Shown one piece after another: positions 10,801-22,800 of a stretch of DNA of 64,000 nucleotides; position 1 is the stretch's first letter, and each line of letters starts with the position of its first letter. The position numbers and the translations under genes were made by a program. The stretch covers positions 124,001-188,000 of the forward strand of contig WFMF01000061.1 in the NCBI GenBank assembly GCA_011033025.1. The letters run 5' to 3'. This stretch comes from Beroe forskalii (Eukaryota; Ctenophora; Nuda; Beroida; Beroidae). Under the pieces are notes generated by a model that was given only the letters and a program-made list of their open reading frames with translations, had not been told where the DNA came from and made no database searches.

Positions 10801-13800
10801 CCTTCGCAATTTCGCAGCTAATCGACGTTCCGCTACTCTAGTGCACATCATTAAACATTAAGCGGTTACATGTCGAAGTGGTGACCGTATACCGCAACTT
10901 ACATGGTCGAGGCGACAGCCGAGACTGTAAGTTGGATAATGGACGAGGTGTGGCGAGTTCATTATCGAAGGTATACGGTCACAGCTGAGATCATGGAACC
11001 GGATTATACCCCGACCGGAAATAGCTGGGACCTACTATTCTCTGACCAAACAACAGTATTTCTTCCTACTCGGGTCTGACGACCCTCGTCTGAAATCATC
11101 GCTTAAGTAGATTTTTGAGTGCTCCTTTATAAAATCAAATTTCATTTTTAGCTTTTTTGCAATGTAATTCAGTGAAGACCGTATAACCAAACTTACACGG
11201 TCGCTAAAACTAGCTTGGGAGGGGTATAATACTTATTTTCTCGTATGAACGAAGTAAGTATTTCCCAATTTCTGCATAATATCTGTGAAGTTTACGGTGT
11301 TGTAACCTCAGGTTGTTGTGAATGAGGGTGTGACCACCATTAGTTACACGTTGGATGAAGGTCTCATTGAGTTCGGAACTGCTATTGATGACGGCGACTA
11401 CAGCAGGTATGTTATATTTAAAGACGTCATTTAGAATAATTTACGCAGAGATTGACAAATTCTGATACTTTTGGCTACCTTTGCATTCAAAATATTATGC
11501 GCCTTATGTTTTAAAATGAATCTGAATGGATAAAAGATATTTTCAAATTGTGGCGAACATGCCACATAACGAATTAAGATTCCCATGTTCGCTACTAACG
11601 CCCATTCCTTCCCTAGAGCCGTACAATACCTGGAGACCCTCGAACTAACCCCTGAAACTGAAGCTATGTGGAAGACACTCTCCCAACTCTCGCTCGAATC
11701 GGAACAACTCCACATCGCTGAGCGTTGCTACGCGGCGCTAGGCAACGTCAGTAGGGTCCGGTACCTTCGCAACCTGCGGGACAACGACCAAACTAACGAG
11801 GATCACTTCCGGGTGAAAGCCAAGTTAGCGGTCCTGGATAAGCAGTTCAAGACTGCTGAGGCGCTCTACTTGGAACAGGTTGGTAACAGGAGCTAACAGT
11901 TTAATGAACTTCTAATTCTTCGAGTTTATACCATCAGATTTGAGATCATCTTAGAAATAAAATGAATTAACGCGTGAATAAATCAGCTAGAAGGTATCCT
12001 CTTCTCATGAGCCACCCCCACACACCACCATCATCTTCCTCATCTACCTTCAGCACTCACCCCCTCCGCCCCAGTGGCAGTCAGAGGCAGGCACAGCCCC
12101 ACTCCGGGGCTATCCTCCTGCGGACCTTCGGGTCCGGCCTCTCTTTTTATTTACTAAATCAACTTGAAATCGTCAGATATGTTAACTATAATTTTGGCCG
12201 ACCATAATATGTCTCGACCCTCTGTATCTTACATTTTACGACTAGAATAATTCTGACTATATTTTTATCCGACTGAGGCATTGGAGGTAAAGGTAAATTA
12301 TATCATTAAATTCGCAGCTTCTCGATGCTTGTGAATTGCAAAGTGCGTCCCTTACTCGCTTACCGGGTGAAATAGATGTTTTTAGATTTTACAGGCAAAC
12401 TCTCGACATCTTGTAAATATCGTTGCTGCAGTGGTGTCAGGCTTGCCAGATTTGTCGCTTTTTGGTCTCCATGAGACCTCTATGGCGATTTATGGTTGAA
12501 AAGGCCGTTTTTTGCCCAAAAACGTGACTTTGCTCGGCCATGAAAATTCAATTTTTCAATTTTCTGAAAAGATAAAATTCTGGGTCAATTTTTCTGAAAA
12601 TTCGTAGAAAATTGGAGATTTTTTGCTGATTTTTCAAAGATGGAAATTTTAATTACGTAATCACCTGCCAACCTCCATCTCTCTCCCATAATCAGTTGTA
12701 ATCATTTGAAAACCCCTACCCCCTCAGCCGATCACCCAATTTGTGAACGATCCCTATATAGCATAAAGTATTTTCAGTAATAGTCAAATAGAAATGAAAC
12801 GAATTTTTTATATGCTAATCAGATATAAGTTTCCCAATTTTCATACCATCTGATAAGTTCATGATCCTGTACATTTGTAGATTATCGTGGGTTCCCAACG
12901 TCACCCATTCTGCCTTCAATGAAATCCTTCACTCTGCCTCGGATATCTACATAGGCATATCTCTTTCCATCATCTCCCCTTTTCTAGCCCACAGATACTT
13001 GGCGATGCCTTTCCAAAGAGGAAGTGATCCCCCTTCGGTATTTGCAAGGTATTCTTTCATGCTATCTTTAGCTTCCTGAGGGAGGCCGGTCAGAAAACCT
13101 ACGATCTTTTCCTTTGAGTCTCTCATCATCACTGGCAAATTCCCTGATTTTGTCTTTCAGAGCATCGAGCGTAGCATCCTCTTCCAGATCGCCTTCAGTT
13201 TCAAATTTTTCTTTGATGAAAGCTACCATCTTTTCCTTGAAATCTTCTGGGATTTCGGAAATGAACTCCTGGATGTCTTCCTTCAATTCGCCGTCAGTGC
13301 AGTTAGCGAGGTATCCCTTGACATTGTCTTTCACCTTCTCCAGAAGAGCGGCCCGGTTAGCTCGGAATTCAGCGATTCTGTCTCTCCAGGAGTCCCCAGT
13401 GCCGGGCTCAGTGCCGGGCTCAGTGCCAGGCTCAGTGCCGGGCTCAGCTGATGGGGACTGACCCACTACAACCGTAACGGCGAGGAATCCAACGAAAAGA
13501 ATGCTTAAAGTCTTCATAGTGAAAGATGTGTTTTAGCGAACTGATTATGATGGGCAAATCCCATAGCTTTATAGTCCGCAGAAGGGTAACGACTACGGAA
13601 TGCCAGCTGTTATTGCCCAACAACAGCATCCAGGAAAATTAATGTTTATTTTTGTTTTCTGTTTGACAATTCTTGCCATCTGCCGCTTTTCCACCCGGCC
13701 ACGAACGATGAAACACATGACTCCCACACTAATACAATACCGCTTATTATAACATCATTAGATTAAAGACTTGCTTAAATTATTCGGAAAGGTGCGTCTG

Positions 13801-16800
13801 TGAGACTAAACGTGAACGATCATGAGCTTTTGTTTGTAAAACTCAAATAACTATGAGTTTAGAAAAGCTAGGAAATTAGTTTTACTTAAAAGAGCTGGAT
13901 AATTGCTATTCTAATAACAGTTCCTTTTAACTAGAACTATGACATAATATTTTTCAAAAATTTATTTAAATAGAAAAAAGGCGTACAATCATTCGAAATT
14001 AAAATGAATTTACCTGTGTGAAAGGCAGTTTTAATGAAAGACTGAAAGGCAGCTTTAATATAAATTTTTGAATTCATCATATTATACAGCTAACGAAAAG
14101 AATAGCAGCAAAAAATAAAATATTTTTGATGTATTAAACAGACGTAGTAGGCAAATTAGCAATGAAAAAGATTTGCTTCGTGAAAATTTCTTAATTTTTC
14201 TCGTGAGGTTTTTATACGGTGTTTTTATATTATTTATTTATTTTGGTTTTATTTATTATTATTTAAATATCATTATTATCTATATTTATTATTATTCATA
14301 TATTAAACTATAAATAATTAATTGCTTGCTTCGTAATGACGGCAAATAAAACTTGAATATATACAGGACAATCAATGACTGTAAATAAAGGTAATCAGAA
14401 GAATTCAAATGTGTTGCCAGGAAAAGTGCCAACATTTTTACGATGCCAACATGCCCATAGGTTCACCATTGCCCATGTGAGGTTTCGAAGCAAAAATGGG
14501 GCCCAAAACTCGAAATCTTAACCAAAGTGATCTTTTTCCAAAGTGATCTTCATGTAGTTGAGCCTAATTTTCAAACAACGATTGATATTTTTGCATAGTT
14601 TTCAGTTTTGCATCATGGGAATCTAGTTATTTCAATAAAGAAAAACATTAGGGGCATTAGATAAACAAATGAATATTATAATTGATCATATGGAAAGGTT
14701 AAAAGTTTTGAAACTTTGCTTTTCGCGTAGCCAGGGGGATAGGGGAACGCCACACATGCAGCTGACTCCCCTTTCCAGACAGCGATTGTGAAAATCTCAC
14801 TTAGATTAGAGCTTTGCTTAAACTTTTAGATTAGAGCCAGGCAAAATATGAAATAAGCCATTCAATTTTGCTTAGATTAGAACTTTGCTCAGGCTATTAG
14901 ATTAGAACCAGGCAAAATAAGCCATTCAACAGGTTTGGGATGTAACTGCCCCTTTTCCGAAAACCTGAGTACACCCCTGTTTTAAACTACTGAACCCTCC
15001 TTCCCAGGGATACGTGGACGAGGCGATGGAGATGTACCAGGAACTACACAAGTGGGACGACGCACTGCGCGTCGCGGAGAACAAGAACCACCCGGAGCTA
15101 GAGTTACTGAGGAGGAACTACTTCCAGTGGCTTACAGATACTCAACAAGAGGAGAAGGCAGGAGAGGTGAGTGTGGAAGGTGGTGTCAATAGTGGTGTCA
15201 AAAGAGGTGAGTGTGGGAGGTGGTGTCAATAGTGGTGTCAACAGAGGTGAGTGTGGGAGGTGGTGTCAAGGGTGGTGTCAACAGAGGTGAGTGTGGGAGG
15301 TGGTGTCACCAGAGGTGAGTGTGGGAGGTGGTCTCAAAGGAGGTGTCAACAGAGGTGAGTGTGAAGGGTGGTGTTAACAGAGGTGAGTGTGAAGGGTGGT
15401 GTCAATAGTGGTGTCAATAGTGGTGTCAACAGAGGTGGGTGTGAACGGTGGTGTCAACAGAGGTGAGTGTGGGAGGTGGTGTCAATAGTGGTGTCAACAG
15501 AGGTGAGGGTGGGAGGTGGTGTCAACAGAGGTGAGTGTGGGAGCTGGTGGTGTCAAGGTAGTAGTACCAATAGTTGTCGTGTCAATACTGGGTGACAAGG
15601 GTGAGCGTGCGGAAGTCTCAATGCTTAAATGTTGAAACATCTTAAAAAGTATTTAGACATGGTCCCCTTTCAAACAGACCGACTCATTCTCTGAATCATC
15701 TCCTGACTTTTCCCCTGTTCAGCTGTTAGAGAAGGAAGGCGACTACATGAGCGCACTACAGATGTACATCAAGGCTGGGTTACCTGCTAAAGCAGCTAGG
15801 ATAGCCATATCACACGATCAGATAGCATCTCAGACAGACATCATTGAGCGGATAGCTGCTCAGCTAGTCAAAGGAGGTCTTCACGAGAGGGTGAGTGTGT
15901 CGTTTGGATCACTCATCAGTGTCCTGTTCTGCCATATTCGTATGGTAAAATTACAAGTCTGAAAAATATGTACTGGTAACACTGAAGGGAAAACTGCGGT
16001 GAAAACTTATAAAAACATTCATAAAATTTCCCGTAACTCAGGCAGGCGATCTATTTGAGAAGATAAACCAGAACCAGAGAGCACTGGAGTGCTTCAGACA
16101 AGGCAAAGCGTTCCGTCGCGCTGTGGAGCTTGCTAGATTCGTGTTCCCTAAAGAGGTCATATCGTTGGAGGAAGAGTGGGGCGATTTCCTTGCGAGTCAG
16201 CAGCAGATGGATGCTGCCATCAGTCATTACATTGAAGCTGGGTAAGTCAATGGCATCTAAGTCATTGAAGCTGGGTAAGTCAATGGCATCTGGGTAATTG
16301 CAGGCCCGTTGAGGTTAAAGATTCATGAAATGCCGAAATGTACTGCTGAAGCCTTAAGTTCGACAAGACAGAGTTCCTTTTACTCTTTTAGTTACCATTT
16401 AGTCATTAGCATCATCGTCATTTTAACAGTAGAATTATTGCTTGCTGAAATAGCATATTCCAACCGTGAAATGCATGAAATGCATGTTTGTTTGAGTCAA
16501 GAAACATTTCAGGGGCGGTCACATATCTAAATGTTATTTTGCGTAACGCACGGCGACAAAATGATGGTACAACGAACTGTTGTTACACCGTAGTGCACTG
16601 TTAATTTTGCGCGCGCAACGCGCCACGGACCGTTTTTAGCAACTGATCAACAATGAACATGAGATAAATCATGGGAATGGCGATCGTCGTTCATCATTAC
16701 GAAATGTTAAATGTGGATGTTGGTAACGCCTCAAAGCAGTTGATTGACCAGGCCACTTGAACCGCTGACCTGGTTTATGTGCTTCTATGTATATTGTATA

Positions 16801-19800
16801 GGACTGTACAACGAGGATCATTGCTCAAAATGAAAAAAAGGTTCGAATTCCTTACAGAAGCCCCCAGCCTTCCAGTAAGGCTGATACTCTGTTAGGCCCA
16901 AAAAGTTCAATAGGTATAATTTCAATAACCGTATTGAGGTGGCAAATTTGTTTAATTAGGATGTTTGGCTTCTGGGATCTGCTGCCCCCAGACCCCTACC
17001 TTGAATGAAATCGAATTATGAAATGGGGACTGAAATAGGCCCCTGGAAGCCTGAATTATTATTATTATTATTATTATTATTAAATCAAGATAATATATAA
17101 CAAAATTACACATTATCAACCTCTTAATGTAGGTGTAACATAGGATGTCGTCGGCCCTCAAATGCTTCTCGACGGCCCTGGCTAAGGGTTGTCATTTGCC
17201 CGCAAGCACCTCACGCATGCAGGTAGTTCCAAGTAGCTAAGTAGAACAGTGATCTTGAAGAGCTGCCTCCCTTCTGTCAGCAGATTTTTCACCAACAGAA
17301 TCTCACTAATTGGTCAGTGGTGTAGTGGTATCGGTTTGGATCAAACCTTGTAAACCTTGGATCACAAGAACAAAAGATACTGCGACACTGCGTTCGAATC
17401 CCGGCCAGCGCCACTGAGCTTAGGGTGAGAGACTTATCTGGAGCCTATGCAGCCCTACCATTCACTCAGCCAAGCGTACAGGAAACTGTGTGGGAAGGGT
17501 TAATGAGGAGCTGCCGATTGCAGCGAAATCTCGGGCGAATAAAGTATGATTACACTTCCTTAACCGTCACTGGCTTGATTACTTGGATCTTTCGAATCCA
17601 GTCATTGGCTGTTACAGCTGTTGGAACAGAAATAAAAATCTTCGAGATAAAAATTATGATATTATGCCTTCCAGGAAGTCGATCAAAGCGATTGAAGCTG
17701 CGATCCAGTCGCGACAGTGGAGCAAAGTGATCCAGATAGTGGAGGCTCAGGAAGAGTCTATCGCTAAGAAGTACTACAAAGTCATTGCTGATCACTACAG
17801 TCACGTGGGGGAATACGCTCATGCGGAAAGGTTTATACAATCACATTAATAGATTAATTCCTTAATCCCCACTTTAAGCACATGCGGAAAGGTTTACAAT
17901 CAATTCAATCGGAAATAGGACGAGTACAATGGTTACGAACATCTTTATTCTTCAGTTGTAGCAATTAAAACGTCGTGTTCTGGTCACAATTTAAGATGTT
18001 CGTTACCGTTCTACTCGTCGTATTTGTAATTAATTAATTGTAATTAAATAAAAGCTGTAGCAAAAGGTAAAAGCTGGTGAGGTTTCCCCTCTAAAGCTCT
18101 AAAGCAGGAGCTATAAGTAGAACTTAAAGGTTAAAGGGATTACAATGATTAATTCGAACTTCAATCGTTCGAACTTCTGTCATGATTGGTGACAGAAGTC
18201 AGAACTGCTCATTCTGTTCGAACTTCCGTCGTTTCTGACTTCCGTCGTTCGAACTTTCGCCGTACAATCCGCATCGTATTTTTTCCTGTTCCCAATCGCG
18301 TTTTTGTTTTACAAAAAGGCATTGAGAAAAGGTTAGCAGAGATCGTGTTTTGTGAGGGTTGTGTGTATACTACCTTTATGCGTAGTGTTAAATCTGAAAT
18401 AGGTGGTGGTGCTGCGCGCGACCAAATTTGGTATGTCGTATGTCACTTTTTCGATCATTTTCATTCATTCAACTGCTCCTTTATAATATCACTCGCGCCA
18501 ATGTAGCTTGGTGTAGTGGCATCCTGTACAGTGTGCATTGCAGCTAGCTTACAGTTATTCCGGTTCAATGCTATGTTCATCCTTATGTTGAAACTTGGAA
18601 ATTGATTCTTTTTGAAAAACTTCATTCTTCAATTTCATCAAACTTTTCAATGATAAGAGGTGCGTGAATGTCTATCGATTTTCTTGGAATTCTCCAACAA
18701 ATTGTGATTGGGTTTCAATCAATGAATCAAATCATCATTTTTCTTCAAGCAGGAGATAATTGACAATGAGCAATTTGAGTTCGATCAATGATGATTGACC
18801 TTAGCAATAGCAATTTCGCTGAGGAAAGTAAGAGATGAAAATTTGTCTCGGTATCTCTTGAATTTACGATATCTGAACCTTCAATCTTGGCTAGTGATCC
18901 TTCTCTTTATCATCAAATTGGCACAGTTGATCATAAAATCACAAATATCGACGCTCAGGAAGAACGTTGCATTTAGTTGAATATCAATAGTCGCCACAAG
19001 AGATCCTCGATCAAGTTTTTATTTAAAAGTTTAAAGTGAGCTCTCGCCTCTGACAGTGGTATCTGAGCAACATAAAATCAAACTGCAGAAACTTGTAAGG
19101 GCAGAAAATTTGATTTCGTATGACATTATTATTTTCATCAATGGATACACTTGCTAACAGCTAATGCGCAACGCTTGATGTTGGTACGAGACGTCGCACA
19201 AAACTCACAAGGAAACAACCAGGAATGAATGCGTACGCGCGCAAACAGAACATGGCAGGTGTTCATGAATTTTGCGCGCGCAGTAAAATGCACGTGCGAC
19301 TTGTGATCACGTACGAACGACCTTAAGTTTCATGACATTAAAGCGCTCGCCGTGGTTAAAATAAACGAGCGCAATTAGTGTTTTCAGTTTATACTTACGA
19401 ATGGAATATTTGTAAAATTGATTCAGTGATGTTGATAAATGGTAGGAAGTACGATGGGACACTTGATAGATCAAGCGTTTTATCGTCAACTCATCCTGTC
19501 AGTAAGCGAGACGGACAATGTTCGATTATCAAATGACAGCTTGTTTTATTACCAGCCCCGGGGAACAGGAAATTAAGCGCCTGCATAAGGGAACAACGGG
19601 CACAAGAAATGTGCCGGCAGGCGCAATTCTTGTTTTAAATACGTATGTAACTTGCTCTCCACTCAGGTTCTACACGCGAGGTGAGACCCCGGAGCACGCC
19701 GTGGAGATGTACATCTCCCAGAACGAGTGGGAAGCTGCCCACAAGGTCGCCATGACATGCATGAAGCCTGAGGAGATCGCTGTGCTCTACATTACCCACG

Positions 19801-22800
19801 CTCAAGACATGGAGGCTAAGGGGCGGTACAGGGAAGCGGAGAAGTGAGTTGGAGAGAGAGACCGAGCTCTTAAATCATTCATCTGTTTTACTCAAGTTAA
19901 TGTACTCAAATATGTGACCTGGTCATTCATCATTTCATATGCGAATATCTCAGTTATATCACGTGACTGTTGGGTCCTTCATCATTTTATCAAAGCGCCA
20001 TTTGTTGGCCAATGGGAAGGTCATAGATAACTTGTTGGGCGTTGGCTTTCTGGCCAACCTAACAGTCCTTGATTATGACTTTATAAGACAATTAACTAAA
20101 TATACCACTTCCATATCTCCTCTTCACATTATGTTACACCCTCTCCCGACACATGAAACACTGACATAACTAACATTAGCACTGAATTGACCCTTTCCCA
20201 GGCTGTATCTGACTGTCAAGGAGCCTGACCTTGCTATCAACATGTACAAGAAACTCCGCCAATACGACAGCATGATCCGCCTGGTGTCGATCTACCACAA
20301 TGATCTTCTCAACGATACACACCTCCATCTGGGCAAGGTTTGTGTGTGAACGAAATGACAGGGAAAAGATGGGCTGATACCCATCTTTTACTATACCATA
20401 CCACGATCTCACTTCTGTACAGGAATTGAAAATAAATGTTCAGAATGACGGAGCAGAAACGGGTTGCATCTCAAACATTACACTTTCTATTTCGATATAA
20501 AACCATACACAGCCACAGAAAAGAAAACTTCCTTGTGTTTGGAATATGACCCCTCTTAACCTGCAGGAGTTGGAGGGAGAGGGTCAGTACAAAGGAGCAG
20601 AGAAGCACTACATTGAGGGAGGGGACTGGAAGAGCTGTGTCAACATGTACCGGGTTGCAGATATGTGGGACGATGCTTTCAGGGTTGCTAAGCAACAGGG
20701 CGGTGCCAACGCTGCTAAGCAGGTAGTAGCCTCATGCACCTTTATTGATAAGCCATCAGATTATGCACATCCCCCTACATTTTAGGTGAAAGTTTGAGTC
20801 TCTAACTCCCACTCTTAGTTCCCCTCTAACTCCCTCTTTAACCCTAGCCCTAACCCTGAATACCCGCTACCTGCCTTCTGAATCCCACTCTCACTACCCC
20901 TCTCTAACCCTCTCTACCTCCTCCTCTAACCCCCTCTTATTCCCCACTAACATCCCTCTCACTCCCCATCTAACACCCCATCTAACTCTCCCTATAACTC
21001 CCCCTCTGACACCCTCTCGCACCCATTCTAACCCCCTCTAACTCCCCAGGTAGCCTACGTGTGGAGTAAGACCCTGGGTGGGGACTCTGCTATCAGACTG
21101 CTGGTAAAACTGGGACTTCTCGAACAGTGCATTGACTACGCAGCTGAAACTGGGTTAGTTACTTGTTCAGTGATTTGTTATAGACCTGCTGTTTTCTGAT
21201 AGTGATTCGATGAAATCATTCGGAGGACGGAGATGAATGGTCTAAACTGGAATCATAATCATGAATTATCTTTTGTGTGGTAGAATCAAGGGTTTTTATG
21301 GTTTTCCCTCAGAGCGTTTCCCTACGCGTTTGAGTTGTGCAAGCACCCGACTATGGCAGACAAGTTACCTGATATCTACCTGAAACACGCCATGCACCTT
21401 GAGGACGAAGGTAAGTCAATAAATCAGCTGTCCCTGGTGATTTTTCTTTTTTTCGGAAAGTAAAGGGCTTGTATTATTGCAATGATTGCAACTGTGGTAT
21501 GTCATTGATAACTAGTAATATCATTTTCCAGCTTTTCGCAATTCGTTATCTCAATGCTGCACTTTGTTTCAGGTAAGTTTGGTGAAGCAGAAGCAAGCTT
21601 CATCAAGGCTAGCAAACCGAAGGAAGCAGTGCTTATGTACGTACACTGTCAGGACTGGGATTCCGCGCAGAGGATTGCGGAGGCGCACGATCCGTCCTCT
21701 GTACCTGACGTTCTGGTGGGGCAGGTAAAGGCCGCTTTTAGAGCTTATTTTAGGTTTACCGACGATGTAAAACGCATATGTGTGCGGATCGCTCAATTAC
21801 CGGAGGGCTCGAAAAATACGCGCGGATTTCATGTTTGTGTTTCAACTACATTTTCGATTCTATCGAAAGCACTCAATATCAGTTTATAGCGCCCTCTGTC
21901 AATCGAGCGATCTTGCACAAATATGCGTAGAAGATAAGTCAACATTCTTGACTCTTGTAACCTATCAGTTGCTTAGTCCCTACATTTTATCTCAATGAAT
22001 CGCTTTCTACACACCCTCTCCCAATGTAGGTTCGATATGATATTGGTAGATGCAGAATTACATATAATACCTTGATTAGGTTTTTTTTAATCTTCCGATG
22101 CCCTAGGCGCGTGTTGCATTCGACAACAAGGAGTTCAGTAAAGCTGAAACGTTCCTGCTGCGAGCGGAGCGTCCCGAACTCGCCGTCAAGTTCTACAAGG
22201 ACGGCGGACGCTGGGAGGACGCCATGCGGATCACTCAGGAGTACATCCCCCACAAACTGCAGGAGATACAGGATCAGTATGAGAGCTTCCTCGCAACCAG
22301 CACGGGCGGGTGAGACAAGGAGCTGAAGGGGGGAGGGAGTGAGGGATGGGAATTTGGGGGAATAGGGAGTGAGGGATGGGAATGGGGGGATTAGTGAGTG
22401 AGAGATGGGAATGGGGGGATTAGGGAGTGAGGGATGGGAATTAGGAACGAGAGATTGGAGAGAGATTGGAGAGATAAAGTGGGAGGAGGCGGGGAGTTTA
22501 GCGAACATAGGGAATGAGACATGAGCGTAGGTGTGAAGGATCGTGTTCAGTATGACATTTAGGTACTGCTTTTATGATAGTATGGTGAACTAAAGAAGCA
22601 CAGGGGGCAGATTTCCAGGTTATAGAGAGGTCTAAAGTTCCCTCAGGTAACTGAGTACTGTAGAAGGTGTTTTGTTTTAATGTTCTAACATTTTAAACAG
22701 GACTCAGCACTAAATGAGACACTAGAGCCTCTAAAGATAAACCGACCAATTGATTGAGTAGGTAGGTAGCCACTTATATCAGGTCTGGAGGTGAGATAAG

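Larger units (their letters stand above)
4891..11311 (+). other. IFT172 intron 8 (6.4 kb) hosting a nested opposite-strand GPCR gene
   Basis: This intron has a GTTGGC donor and a CCTCAG acceptor. It holds the antisense GPCR gene (5595-8909), a Helitron-like end (9510-9532) and a tandem foldback element (10563-10984). In 4891-5594 and 8910-10562 I see no other gene. The short open frames there have no recognisable content. Confidence 0.85.

Noticed and set aside
18186-18506. 106-codon open frame in IFT172 intron 14
   Set aside because: It is built from TTCGAACTTC repeat units, with no homology and no plausible start context.
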